Assembly: GCA_005772825.1 (NCBI GenBank)
Contig: SXIP01000180.1
Location: 1-41,620, forward strand
Source: Methylococcaceae bacterium
GTDB taxonomy: Bacteria; Pseudomonadota; Gammaproteobacteria; Methylococcales; Methylomonadaceae
Length of the DNA: 41,620 nucleotides
Direction of reading: 5' to 3'
Below the pieces are notes generated by a model. It did no database searches. It was given only the letters and a program-made list of their open reading frames with translations, and had not been told where the DNA came from. Made by a program: the position numbers and the translations under genes. Of the stretch, positions 1 to 9,700 are shown one piece after another. How positions within the stretch are numbered: position 1 is the first letter of the stretch; each line of letters begins with the position of its first letter.

Positions 1-140
1 GCCCACATGACGCCTTTGAGTTCCGCGTACGCGGCATCGGGCAAGGTCTTTTTCAGTGCCTGCATTTCCTGTTTCCTGGCTTTATCAGCGCAGCCTCGGT
101 AATGCTTGGCGACATGAAACCGGTCAACGATCACCGCAAC
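1..140 (-). pseudogene. ISL3-family transposase, C-terminal-side fragment, interrupted by the prophage
   Basis: Reading leftward, the frame encodes a stretch with VDRFHVAKHYR, followed by a Lys/Gln-rich helix and LKGVMW. This is the conserved core of the ISL3-family DDE transposase. The frame is open to the window edge, so the natural C-terminus lies outside. Its upstream half is at the opposite end of the window; the two join in frame if the prophage and one GCAAC copy are removed (...LPGVAV joined to IVDRFHV). The host copy was therefore an intact-looking IS gene before phage insertion and is now disrupted. Confidence 0.88.
136..140. repeat. Left copy of the 5-bp target-site duplication (GCAAC)
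   Basis: GCAAC lies directly outside the TGT prophage terminus and is repeated directly outside the ACA terminus at the other end. Mu-family transposition makes 5-bp duplications, so size and position both fit. Confidence 0.93.
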
Positions 141-153
141 TGTAGCGCGTCGC

Positions 154-186
154 TTAATTTGCGATAAAATTACGCTTAGTTTGCGA
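154..186. promoter_or_regulatory. Terminal transposase-binding sites, tandem pair at the tail-fibre end
   Basis: TTAATTTGCGA (154-164) and TTAGTTTGCGA (176-186) are direct repeats offset by 22 bp. The first starts 13 bp inside the terminus, exactly as its counterpart does at the other end. A tandem pair at 22-bp pitch is how MuA sites R1 and R2 are arranged at the Mu right end, which also adjoins tail-fibre genes. Binding by the encoded transposase is inferred. Confidence 0.75.
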
Positions 187-193
187 CAAGCAT

Positions 194-2881
194 TTATATC
201 GACCCAACTCCTTCAATCACAGATGCGCTCAAATAGACACCGGTCCCGCCGCCATACGTTACATGAAAAACTTTTTCCGTGTCGACAGGATATAGTGTAA
301 ATAAAGAACCCGCCGTTAGAAAATTATTTTCTGTCCCGGCTATTAAAGCAGGCGTAGCGCCCGAACAATCTATTAAAAACCCTGTCGTGCCGGAATTTAG
401 TGCAAATATTTTATCTGTTGAATACGCAACTCCTTTAAATCCCGATGCTGTAGTAGTTTTTAAAATCGTAACAGCTCCCTCAGAAATAGAGGAGGTGTTG
501 ATAGTAAGGTTAATGCTTGCCATGTAATTATTACCATTATCTCCTCCCAAAAGTATGACGATTGAACTGCTAAGAGCTACTGGAAAAGCGCTGTACAAAT
601 AACGCGTCAAGGAACGGCCTGCTGCTAGGGTTATAGTTGTCCCGGAAACAGAATAGACGTACGTTTGAATGTATGAACTGGTTTGAACAACTACAAAATA
701 ACGAGCATCAATTAAAGTGGCTTTTACATCGTTTACAGTATAGCCAACTGTTGTTGTATAAACGGCATTTGCTGTTAATGTATCATCCGTTTCGATTGTT
801 AATATTTGAGCGTCTGTTTTGGTTGTCGGAGTTGTCTTATATATCAAAAAGACATGCGTGGAATCAAACGGCAGCACTTTAGTAAAAGCACTGACTAACG
901 CATTAACGACTTTAATAGTCCCTGCCGTGATCGTTGTACCCGAGATATTCAAAACTACGGCATTAACATAACTGCTTGTCCCAATCCACGTACATACGGC
1001 TTTTGTACTTGATACCATGCAAACATCAAGATAAGTTGATGCGACTGCATTAACAACCAGAGGCGTTCCGGCGGTTATTTTACCGTTATCTAGATCTAAA
1101 ATGACGGCAGAGACATAGCTGCTAGCGGCAGTGTAGACGCACAATAGTTTAGTGGCAGTCAAAGCAGTGACAGCAATACCTGTGCTTGATGTAACTGCAA
1201 CAGCGTTTGCTATTGTAATAGGTCCTTGCTCATAAACCACTTGAGAAGCAAACTTTCCAGACCCCCAAACACCAGCAGGCGCACTGCTGTCTAGCAAATA
1301 AACAACCGAAGTTTGATGCGCTACAACTTTGCAAATTAGTTTTCCAGCAGAGTCTCTAACTCGATAGTCGTACCCGGTCGCAGAAAATACAAAGATTTCG
1401 CCGCCCTCTGTCAGTGTTGTTGCGTCCGGCAGAAAAACATTCAATCCTGCGGCGGTAAAGTTTATGTAATGACACTTTGTATCAGCCGCAACTAGAGTGA
1501 TCGAGGTTGCACTGGTTGTTTGTGTTGCGCCACCGCTTCCTCCTCCACCTTCTCCTGCTGGACCTGTGGGACCTGCTGGGCCTGTCGCCCCGGTTGCACC
1601 AGTTGGACCCGCTGGGCCTGCCGGACCTGTTGCGCCTGTCGGCCCTATAGTTCCGAAAGAACTGAATACTGAGAACTCTATAATATAAATGTAGCCGCCG
1701 ACGTTTCCTGTTATCACCCATAGCCCGTTCGCAGAAAGTCCACAAGAAGTAATAGTCGTTAGTTCATCAGGTGTGATGTTGTTTACGGAGAGCCCCCCGT
1801 CAATAGAGCGTAAAATCTTTGTACTTGTCCATGCGACTAAGATTAAACCGTCGTCAGAACATTTAACTCCTAGATACGTGTCTGTAGGAAAAGCCGACAA
1901 AGCCGCAAATGTTGCGCCATAGTCTGTGGACTTATAAACGCCATCCCCTGTTGCACAAGTGTAAGCAATCACGCCATCCGCAGAATTATCGACTCCAGTA
2001 AACGACAATCCTGATAGTGCAGAAGTTTGTATAGTCGTTCCCGAATCGACAGAATATTTTACATATCCATCTCCAATTACGACCAGGTATAGTGGAGCAG
2101 TTCCGGCCCCTGCAATCCCTGCCCAAGAAAAAGAACCGAACGAGCTTGTCGGGCCTCCATCTATTCTCGCAACTGTCTGTCCTGACGAAATCGAGTAGTC
2201 CCGAACGCCCGAGTAGTCTACGGAGCTTAAATGCCCAACTCCACCGCCAGATGTATTTGCAAAATACCCTCCACCATCACTGGATCTTGAAGTGTAACTT
2301 TCCGAACCTGCTATAACACCGTCTCCGTCGTTTGAGCACGCCAAAGTTTGAAAAAAATAAATCGGAGAACCTGTCAAAACGTCCCATGCTGCTGAACTAA
2401 GCTTTCTAAGTTTAGCTAAAGCGTTTTCGGCTGCATACGCAACCGAACCGTCGTTTGTGATCGCAAAAGCTACCCAATCCGCAACTCCAGCGCCTGTTTG
2501 CTTTTTCCATGCGATGCCTGGGATTAGAGATATATCCAGAGCTGCACCGTCAGCCCCAGCGGGGCCTGTAGGTCCGGTGGCTCCGGTCGATCCTGCAGGT
2601 CCTGTGGCACCAGTTGGCCCGGCAGGACCGGTTGTGCCAACCACAGCAGTCCAAATAACATCGTTATCAGCCGTTGAGTTTTTTACGAGAACATCTCCTG
2701 CCTCCCCTCCTGGCGGCACGCGCCAAAGCTGAAGCTTGTCCCATATCCCCTGCACCGCATTTTTAATCACTAAAAAATTAGCACGTACCGAAGAGGTTGT
2801 TGGTTTGGGATCTAAACTACTGGCTGGTGGATTAATCGGCTTGGTAGGATCAATCGCGTCTATATCATCTTGAATACTCAT
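194..2881 (-). CDS. Tail fibre protein with two collagen-like segments and BNR-type repeats
   Basis: This 895-residue protein is probably the receptor-binding fibre. The N-terminus (1-80) resembles a tail-attachment segment. A Gly-X-Y collagen-like run (about 82-112) leads to a region of Asp-box/BNR-like repeats (SNDG and SIDGG turns, typical of beta-propellers). A second collagen-like run (about 410-450) ends in a Gly-rich linker. The remaining C-terminal half has repeated YVSAV/ITAGT beta-strand units. Collagen-like triplets in phage fibres drive trimerisation; that is family knowledge. The gene ends 53 bp from the phage terminus, with no room for a fibre-assembly chaperone gene downstream. 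It follows the tip protein by one base. Receptor unknown. Confidence 0.8.
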   Translation of the reverse strand: MSIQDDIDAIDPTKPINPPASSLDPKPTTSSVRANFLVIKNAVQGIWDKLQLWRVPPGGEAGDVLVKNSTADNDVIWTAVVGTTGPAGPTGATGPAGSTGATGPTGPAGADGAALDISLIPGIAWKKQTGAGVADWVAFAITNDGSVAYAAENALAKLRKLSSAAWDVLTGSPIYFFQTLACSNDGDGVIAGSESYTSRSSDGGGYFANTSGGGVGHLSSVDYSGVRDYSISSGQTVARIDGGPTSSFGSFSWAGIAGAGTAPLYLVVIGDGYVKYSVDSGTTIQTSALSGLSFTGVDNSADGVIAYTCATGDGVYKSTDYGATFAALSAFPTDTYLGVKCSDDGLILVAWTSTKILRSIDGGLSVNNITPDELTTITSCGLSANGLWVITGNVGGYIYIIEFSVFSSFGTIGPTGATGPAGPAGPTGATGATGPAGPTGPAGEGGGGSGGATQTTSATSITLVAADTKCHYINFTAAGLNVFLPDATTLTEGGEIFVFSATGYDYRVRDSAGKLICKVVAHQTSVVYLLDSSAPAGVWGSGKFASQVVYEQGPITIANAVAVTSSTGIAVTALTATKLLCVYTAASSYVSAVILDLDNGKITAGTPLVVNAVASTYLDVCMVSSTKAVCTWIGTSSYVNAVVLNISGTTITAGTIKVVNALVSAFTKVLPFDSTHVFLIYKTTPTTKTDAQILTIETDDTLTANAVYTTTVGYTVNDVKATLIDARYFVVVQTSSYIQTYVYSVSGTTITLAAGRSLTRYLYSAFPVALSSSIVILLGGDNGNNYMASINLTINTSSISEGAVTILKTTTASGFKGVAYSTDKIFALNSGTTGFLIDCSGATPALIAGTENNFLTAGSLFTLYPVDTEKVFHVTYGGGTGVYLSASVIEGVGSI

Positions 2882-2882
2882 A

Positions 2883-4832
2883 TTAGGCCCACTGTACGAA
2901 CGAATCAGTATTTAGCGGCTCGGTAATGACCAGGCTATAAGCTGTCACGTCCGCCAAGTCCTCAAGACCGTCATTAAAAACATTAAACGACTGAAACTTG
3001 AAATAAATCGTTTTACCGACATCATCGGCAGTAATTTTTTGCCGATAAATCCGGTTATCACAAACGGCGAAACGGTCGCCATCTATTCCGCCTTGGGTTG
3101 AGCCATAAAGCCCGCGACGTAAAAATGGATCTGTAGCAGGAGATACCGGCGAAAATAAGTCGTATTGATTCAAACCGGTCAGTGTCGCAAAACGAAAACC
3201 GATAAACTCATCATTGGCCAGGCACAATTGCGCATCGTTGGCCGCCATTGACGATAACGTTCCACCGCTGATTGACAGATCAACCAGCAACTCATGAGCC
3301 GGATTGACATCAGGATCGCTTCCAATCACCAAATCAGCGGTCAATACGCCATGAAGCGACTTACCGTAAAACGTGCCACGTCGGGTATACGTCTCATCAT
3401 CAAAACTGGTGTGGACGATGCAGCCGCCATAGTTGCTATCCGAATTTGATACCGCGCACCATATTTCATAACCGCCCACAGCTAATACACCAGGCGCAAC
3501 AAACAGCACAGGTGGATTGACCTGCCCAACACCGACGTTGGTCAACGGATCATAACCACTGTCAGTCGCATAGTCCGCCGTCTCGACATGGCCGGCGCCC
3601 CACGGAATTTCCTCAGCCGTCACTATTCGCAAACCATCTGCGCGGTCTTTTATTTTTGTAATGCGCACGGGGATATCATCCAATCCGCAGAATTCCTCAG
3701 TTAAATACACGACATCCATCGCTTCCAATAAGCAATAATTCCAAGACAAATTGAACTCATATTCCAGGGCTATATATAAAGAGCGATGCAACACATTACG
3801 ACTTACAGTATGAGCTACTGAACCCAAACAGATCTCATGCATCGGTATAGACGGCATTGGACGCAAACCGGATTGATCAATATCGCTTTGATCCGGTTCA
3901 GCAGCCGGGCGGACATCATAATTATGCGCGCGGGAGACATACTCAATCGTGACTTCATTAAATGAATCCGCTTGCAGCTTGCGACGAATTCGCACCGGGT
4001 CTTCCTCGCCCTCGACAATAAAGTCAGCATCGGTCAAATGAATGCCGGTAGTCGGGCTGGCAACATAGTCCCCGTGATCAAGCGCTGCATAAGGGATGCA
4101 CTTGAGTTTGCCATTACTCCAGACAATGCCGCAATTGGCTATCTGGGCGAATTGCGCGATGATTTCACTGGCGGCTTTTTGCTCGGTTAGCGCTGGGCTG
4201 ATCACGATATTGTAGGCTTGGCAATAGCTGTGCAACTGGCTCATCGCATCAACACGACTACTGTCCCAGCCCACGCCCCACTGACTGCTTAACAGCACGC
4301 CACGAATGCAGTCTTTAACATTGGCATCGACTCCGTCACGGTAATACCCCAGCACCTCAATGCTGTGATTACCGATACTGGCAGAGTTGGTTAACTCATA
4401 ATTCGCGGCGGCAATGTAGGCGAATTTCTTAAAAACCAGTGCATCCTCAGGATGCTTAGAGACCAGATAACTCCATGGCTCTTGTAGATAATTACCGCCA
4501 AACGCGGAAAAATGCGCACTGCCGGGGGTGTTGTAGCGTTTTTTGTTGACCCATAACTTACCAAACGTGACATCGCCGCCCTCACAGACCAACAGCATAA
4601 TCGACGCGTTATAGGTGAATGACTTCCCTCCGCTACCGCCCATAGCTTTGCCGCCGCTAGATGATTCATGTTCGGTTGCATAAAAGTCCGTGTAATAGAC
4701 CAGCACTGGCGTAATCCGGTTAGTGCCCATGACGACAGGAATGGTAACGTTATAACCGGTCTGCTGAACTTGTAAATTGCCGAGCTTAGTCTCGGTCTGC
4801 GCGGCTGAGCCGCCACCGCCGAACAGACTCAT
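2883..4832 (-). CDS. Phage tail tip / baseplate hub protein (host-specificity, GpJ-like)
   Basis: This 649-residue protein starts with a Gly-rich MSLFGGGGS and has the architecture of central tail-tip proteins in long-tailed phages. A middle region (about 270-400) matches the putative phage tail protein family (Phage-tail_3) in its pattern RKLQADSFNEVTIEYVSRAHNY and the later LEAMDVVYLTEE. The C-terminal third is beta-rich and probably Ig/FnIII-like. It lies between the NlpC/P60 gene, which it overlaps by 4 nt, and the fibre gene, the standard place for the hub that nucleates the tail tip and contacts the host envelope. Assignment rests on order and pattern; exact domain limits are uncertain. 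Confidence 0.78.
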   Translation of the reverse strand: MSLFGGGGSAAQTETKLGNLQVQQTGYNVTIPVVMGTNRITPVLVYYTDFYATEHESSSGGKAMGGSGGKSFTYNASIMLLVCEGGDVTFGKLWVNKKRYNTPGSAHFSAFGGNYLQEPWSYLVSKHPEDALVFKKFAYIAAANYELTNSASIGNHSIEVLGYYRDGVDANVKDCIRGVLLSSQWGVGWDSSRVDAMSQLHSYCQAYNIVISPALTEQKAASEIIAQFAQIANCGIVWSNGKLKCIPYAALDHGDYVASPTTGIHLTDADFIVEGEEDPVRIRRKLQADSFNEVTIEYVSRAHNYDVRPAAEPDQSDIDQSGLRPMPSIPMHEICLGSVAHTVSRNVLHRSLYIALEYEFNLSWNYCLLEAMDVVYLTEEFCGLDDIPVRITKIKDRADGLRIVTAEEIPWGAGHVETADYATDSGYDPLTNVGVGQVNPPVLFVAPGVLAVGGYEIWCAVSNSDSNYGGCIVHTSFDDETYTRRGTFYGKSLHGVLTADLVIGSDPDVNPAHELLVDLSISGGTLSSMAANDAQLCLANDEFIGFRFATLTGLNQYDLFSPVSPATDPFLRRGLYGSTQGGIDGDRFAVCDNRIYRQKITADDVGKTIYFKFQSFNVFNDGLEDLADVTAYSLVITEPLNTDSFVQWA

Positions 4833-5266
4833 AATGCAGCCCCGAAAAACGAATAAAACCGGCGCGGGCGGTTATTTTTTACCAGCTCGCCCTGATCACC
4901 TTCCGCATAAACCACCCCTAAATCGGTATGGGCATGGATAATCTGTGGCCACTTAATCACCAAACCGCCGTGACTGAAGGATTTGCCTTGCTTATAGACA
5001 ACGATATCGCCCGGTTCCGGCACATCAACTTGATGACAATAACGTTCAACGATAGTGAGATAGCGCTCTTCTTTTTTATGCAACGCCCAATCGCGCGGGT
5101 AACTGGCAACCGTAGGCCGCTCGATCAATCCGCAATTCACATAAATCTCAATCAGGATTTGCCCGCAATCGACTCCGGCACCTTTAATTTTGCCTTCATG
5201 GTGCCACGGCGTGTTTAGCCAGGTCCGGGCTTCATCAATGAGCTGTTGGCGGCGTGGGTCTATCAT
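4829..5266 (-). CDS. NlpC/P60-family tail cysteine peptidase
   Basis: This 145-residue protein contains the NlpC/P60 triad pattern: Cys34 in GVDCGQ, His99 in FSHGGLV, and a third polar residue around His111/His113 in IIHAHTD. Such tail-tip enzymes cut peptide crosslinks in peptidoglycan, or process tip proteins, during DNA entry. The length matches stand-alone phage tail NlpC proteins. It overlaps both neighbours by 4 nt (ATGA), which suggests translational coupling in the tail-tip cluster DUF2460, BR0599, NlpC, hub. Confidence 0.9.
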   Translation of the reverse strand: MIDPRRQQLIDEARTWLNTPWHHEGKIKGAGVDCGQILIEIYVNCGLIERPTVASYPRDWALHKKEERYLTIVERYCHQVDVPEPGDIVVYKQGKSFSHGGLVIKWPQIIHAHTDLGVVYAEGDQGELVKNNRPRRFYSFFGAAL

Positions 5267-6111
5267 GCACTGGTCACCGGCGTCGGCACTTTTTCGAAAA
5301 TGCGGATGTTGGCTTCATTATTAAACTTATCCCGGCAGGTGACCCGCAACCGATTACAGCCCGCCACCGCTTCAATTTCATCACCCACGGTAAACGGATA
5401 ATAAAACGGATACGCCGGGACCAACTGGCCGCTGACATGACGCTTTACCGTGCGTTTCGCGCCGGCGTTATTGCCCGTCAAACAGCGCACCGTACCCTGC
5501 GTGAAATAGCCGTCCGCTTGCACAAGATCAGAGACAATGCCGTTTCGCGTCGACCCTGCCAGGGCGGTTCCGGCGTGCGTCCAATCCAAACGATCCAAAC
5601 TACACAAGTCATCAAACAACACATTACTACACCCAGGCGTAATGGTATGACGCGGCACCATTTGATTCAGCGTAATCAAATCGGAACTGGCTTTCATGGT
5701 AATAACCATCCGCGACGGTTCCGGCTCCGATATCGCGCCTTCGAATAAATGCACCACGCCGACCGGAATGCCTGGTTCCGACATAAACGCCCGTTCAATC
5801 AGAATCCGCGCCCCGTCAAAGCCTTTATTATGTACAAACTTAGGCACCGGCATACCGTAAATCCTGTCATCAGGCCGCACATACAGCGTGACATCGATTT
5901 CATCCACGGCAACACCCACGGCGCTGGTAATATCGCCGTGCTCAATGACGTAGTCGCGGTTATAAGTATTACCCAACCAAGTGACGTTAAAGTCTGGCGC
6001 GGAAGTCAGTGTTAAAACATCGTCATTGGCCAATGAAATTGTAAAGAGACTGGCAATCAGCGCTTGCTTTGAGGCCAGCAATGCGTCTAACTCAGGTGTT
6101 GAATCTCTCAT
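5263..6111 (-). CDS. Tail assembly protein, BR0599/DUF2163 family
   Basis: This 282-residue protein has the family layout: an N-terminal beta-rich DUF2163 part, then a C-terminal BR0599 domain with several Cys (PGCSNVLFDDLC, CNRLRVTCRDKF) and the typical ending of the form KFNNEANIRIFEKVP. Homologues in GTA-like and siphovirus tails form the hub between distal tail protein and tip. Order (DUF2460, then BR0599, then NlpC) is conserved across such phages and gene-transfer agents. It overlaps its neighbours by 4 nt on both sides. Confidence 0.87.
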   Translation of the reverse strand: MRDSTPELDALLASKQALIASLFTISLANDDVLTLTSAPDFNVTWLGNTYNRDYVIEHGDITSAVGVAVDEIDVTLYVRPDDRIYGMPVPKFVHNKGFDGARILIERAFMSEPGIPVGVVHLFEGAISEPEPSRMVITMKASSDLITLNQMVPRHTITPGCSNVLFDDLCSLDRLDWTHAGTALAGSTRNGIVSDLVQADGYFTQGTVRCLTGNNAGAKRTVKRHVSGQLVPAYPFYYPFTVGDEIEAVAGCNRLRVTCRDKFNNEANIRIFEKVPTPVTSA

Positions 6112-6710
6112 ACTTTCTCCACCGGCGAGCCACGAAATTGAAAGTCTTCATGTCGGTAAATCTTAGATAGAAACTCTGTAAAATCGGTGACATCACTTCC
6201 AAAACGACAGCGGAAATAATAGCTGCCGGTCCAACGGATAACCGCATCGGCGACCGGCGCGGTCGCAAAGTTAAGTACACCCGCCGTGCTGATCGTGTAA
6301 TCGCCAGTATCAACTACCTCATCATCCAGCGTGATAGACTCGACTTGATTAGGATTCTCCACCGGCTCAGTAAAGCCGCCCCAAACCCGCGTCAATGGCC
6401 ACTCGGTACGCGAGCCATTGCCGGTCCCAAGCACCCCGTTAGTGACCGTATTGGCATTTTTATAGTCATACAAAAACGAATCAAACCGGCCCCGGCGTTG
6501 CAAAATGAAACCATGCAGCGTTTCCAGATCACCATAGCTCTGGTCATCCAGGTGCGAATAATTCAGCGAGAAAATCCACATCGGATAAGCGGAGAAACTG
6601 CCACGAACCTCTCGGCCATTGGCAGGCTTATGCACAATGGTGTTAAATTCGCTGTTGCACTTCATGTCAAAAGTCAGCCCTGGCAATTCCGGGAATAGCG
6701 CATTACTCAT
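6108..6710 (-). CDS. Distal tail protein, DUF2460 family
   Basis: This 200-residue protein shows DUF2460 hallmarks: an early LFPELPGLTFDM segment, a central FILQRRGRFDSFLY motif, and a C-terminal RFGSDVTDFTEF followed by a strand near the end. The family forms the distal tail ring in GTA-like tails (family knowledge). It is directly downstream of the tape measure and overlaps it by 4 nt, as in B3-like phages. Confidence 0.88.
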   Translation of the reverse strand: MSNALFPELPGLTFDMKCNSEFNTIVHKPANGREVRGSFSAYPMWIFSLNYSHLDDQSYGDLETLHGFILQRRGRFDSFLYDYKNANTVTNGVLGTGNGSRTEWPLTRVWGGFTEPVENPNQVESITLDDEVVDTGDYTISTAGVLNFATAPVADAVIRWTGSYYFRCRFGSDVTDFTEFLSKIYRHEDFQFRGSPVEKV

Positions 6711-9700
6711 AGTTTGATTCCTTTAGGCCCGAAAGCGCCTTTACGGGCTTTTTCCTGGAATTTTTGCGCCATGATATCGCCATGGGCATCAAAGAAACGC
6801 TTAGCGCCGTTAGTGTCGATAAATGAATTATGGTAAGCCTGGCTAAAGTGCGTCTGACTGTTATCATTGGTTTGATAAACTACGGACTGACCGGCCCCGG
6901 CTTGCCGCTGTTCCTCACCGGACTTGGCATTGAGCGCCGTCTGTTCGGCGGTATCTTTGGACTTTGCCGCGATATTTAACACGGATTGTGGCACTTGCCA
7001 ATTGCCGTGCAGTTGGCCGGATGCGCTGAGCTTTTGAATAGCAGCGCTGACGTTAGCCGGAGCCTGGCGCTCCGGCATTACTACCTCATCGCCGGATGCG
7101 GCGGATCGGCCAAAGGCTTTGACGATATTGACCACATACCTGAAGTTCTCGGCGACACCCGCAGGAAGAACCGACTCTTTTTTATGGAGTAAGAAGGGGC
7201 TGTTGTCTTTAGCGACTTCCATCTCGCCTTTTTCGGCTGAGCCGATTACACCCAACGCCATCACAGCAGCAAACGCTACGGCAGCGGCGGCCGGCGCAAT
7301 AGCCCAGCCGATAAAAGGGATGGCGGCTACCGATTGATACGTAAAGGCTGCCGCTTGTTTAGCCGCCGCGAAGATAGACTTCAGCAGACTTTTAAAAGTG
7401 ACTTTGTCTTTGGTTTCGGTGGCGGCCACATGCGATGCGGTAGTAACCACATCCTTAGTGACTTCCGCGCCTGTTTGAATAGCCTGGCTGGCGACAACAG
7501 TAGCGGTTTGAGTGGCTTCTTTAGCACCAAACCCCATAACCTCCCATGCCCATTGCGCACCCATTAAAGCTTGTTTCTTCGCCCACAGCACGGTATCCCA
7601 AAGTAAACCGGCATTTTTTATTGCTCGCTGCCTGGCTTCCTTACCTGCAAACCCCATAACCTCCCACGCCCATTGCGCCGCCGACAGTACACGCGTCTTA
7701 ATAAAGCTGGCCGCATAACTGACCACAATCGAATTCGCCGCGTTTTGCACCGCATGCTTAACCGTTTGCTGACCGGTTAATATCCCGTTAACGGATTGAT
7801 CCAGGGCATTACTCAGCGGAGCAAATAATTGCTTGAAATGTTCTTGCTTGTCCCGTGCGTCCTTATTATCGATACCTTGGGTTTCTACCTGGTATTGACG
7901 ATACAGCGCTTTCATTTCATCCAGGTTTTGCGCTAAAGCCAGCTGATCCTTGCCTAACAGCTTGCGCTTATCTTCCAGATACGCCATTTCAATAGCCAGA
8001 CGATCGGCGGCAAAGTTGCGCAAATTCGCAAGGTGCTGTTCATTGTTGATATTGCCCAGGTCAAGTTCTTGCTGAGAGGCGATTTCCTTAACGCTCAAGG
8101 CATCCAGCGCTGCTGCATGTTCAGCGTCAGCCTGTTCATTATCCAAGGCTTTTTGTTGCTCCAGCATGGCTTTTTTCAGCGCCAACTCTTCAGTCGATTG
8201 CTCAATCGCGGCGTTCTGTCCGTCAAGCCCCAGGGCTTTCAGTTTCGCTTGCGTGTCGGCTTCATTGGCGAGCAATTCAGCATTGAATCCGGCCAATTTA
8301 GCCGACAGCGCTTGCTTAGCTTCGGCGGAATCCCCGGAACCGGTCGCGGCTGGATTTTTCATCGCGGCTAAAACGTTCGGTACATACGCCTGCGTTTCCG
8401 GTTTCATCTTGCTTAAATCGCCGCCCACCGCCTTAACTTTTGTGGGGTTTGAGTTGTAAGCCATCAGCGCCAGTTTGACATCCCCATTGAAGGTGTCGAG
8501 CAGTTCCCGTAGAAGCTTAGCACCGCCTTCAATACTTTGCGCCGGATCTGTGCGATCAGTAACACCTAAGCTTTTTGCAGTCGCAGGCATTAGCTGCATA
8601 ACGCCTAAAGCGCCTGCCGATGAAACACCGGCATTTTTGCCCCCCGCGCTTTCCACTTGCGCGACGGCTTGCACAAGATTCGGCGGTAATCGATACTTTT
8701 CCTCCGCTTGTTTAAATAGTTGCGCCATTGACGAGACCGGCGCATCCGCTTGCGCCGCCTGCATTTTTTCAACTATCGCCGCGCGGGTTAGCGCCGCCGA
8801 TTCGAGGATAAACTTGCGCTCAATCTCCAGCTTTTTATCGGCCAAGTCTTTTGCCAGCACAATCGACTTTTCTTGCAGATCGATTTCACTCAAACCCTGT
8901 TGTTTAAGCGCCAGCTCTTGGGTTTTAAAGTTGGTTTCAAGTTGCTTTAAATCCAGTTCATGCGCACTTTGAAGGGCGTTTTGCCGGGTTTTTATTGCAG
9001 AAAGATTGGCATCAAGCAGTGCGTTAATACGTTTTTTTGCAGTTTCGTGACTCTCTTCTGACTCGCCACCCGCTAAAGCGACACCGCCGCCTGTCATGCG
9101 GGAATCTTTACCAGGACTGGTCGCCGTTGTCGCCGCCGCTCTTTGACGCACAATGTCGGCGTTAATAGCGTCCTGCCAGCGCTTGCTATAATCAACGACG
9201 GCTTTACCGGCGCTATCTAAGCTGGATTTAAACCCATCAGCCAGACCGCCCAAATAATCCTTGCCCACACCCGATGTCAGCGCGTCACTGATCGCATAAT
9301 CGGAGGCGGACTTCTGCGCGGCATCTTGTTGTGCATTAGCGTCGAGTTGCGCGCTAAAATTGGTGGCGGAAAAATCCCCATGCCAGGCGGCCTGAATGTC
9401 ATCAGCCGCCGCCTTAGCCAAGGCCACGGCTTGCTTAAGTTCGGTGCGGATATGCTCGACAAAAACCGCCAGTGACACACCCGCCGCTTTTCCAAGTCCA
9501 TCAAATGCCCCGATTATCTGATTGATGACGCTTTTTGCATCGCCCAAAAAATCGGCCAGGCCGGTTTCTATTTTCTGCCAGGTGCTGTCGCTAATACCGA
9601 CCAGGCGCAACAAGTAACTCCCCAGATCATTAAATAGCGAGCCGATGAAGCCGACGCCATCGGCAAACATGGTTTTAAGATTTGACCAAACAGCACCGAG

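Noticed and set aside
1482-2732. Several open frames antisense or shifted within the fibre gene, including Pro/Gly-rich ones
   Set aside because: They arise from the GC-rich collagen-like repeats, lack ribosome-binding sites and have repetitive low-complexity products.
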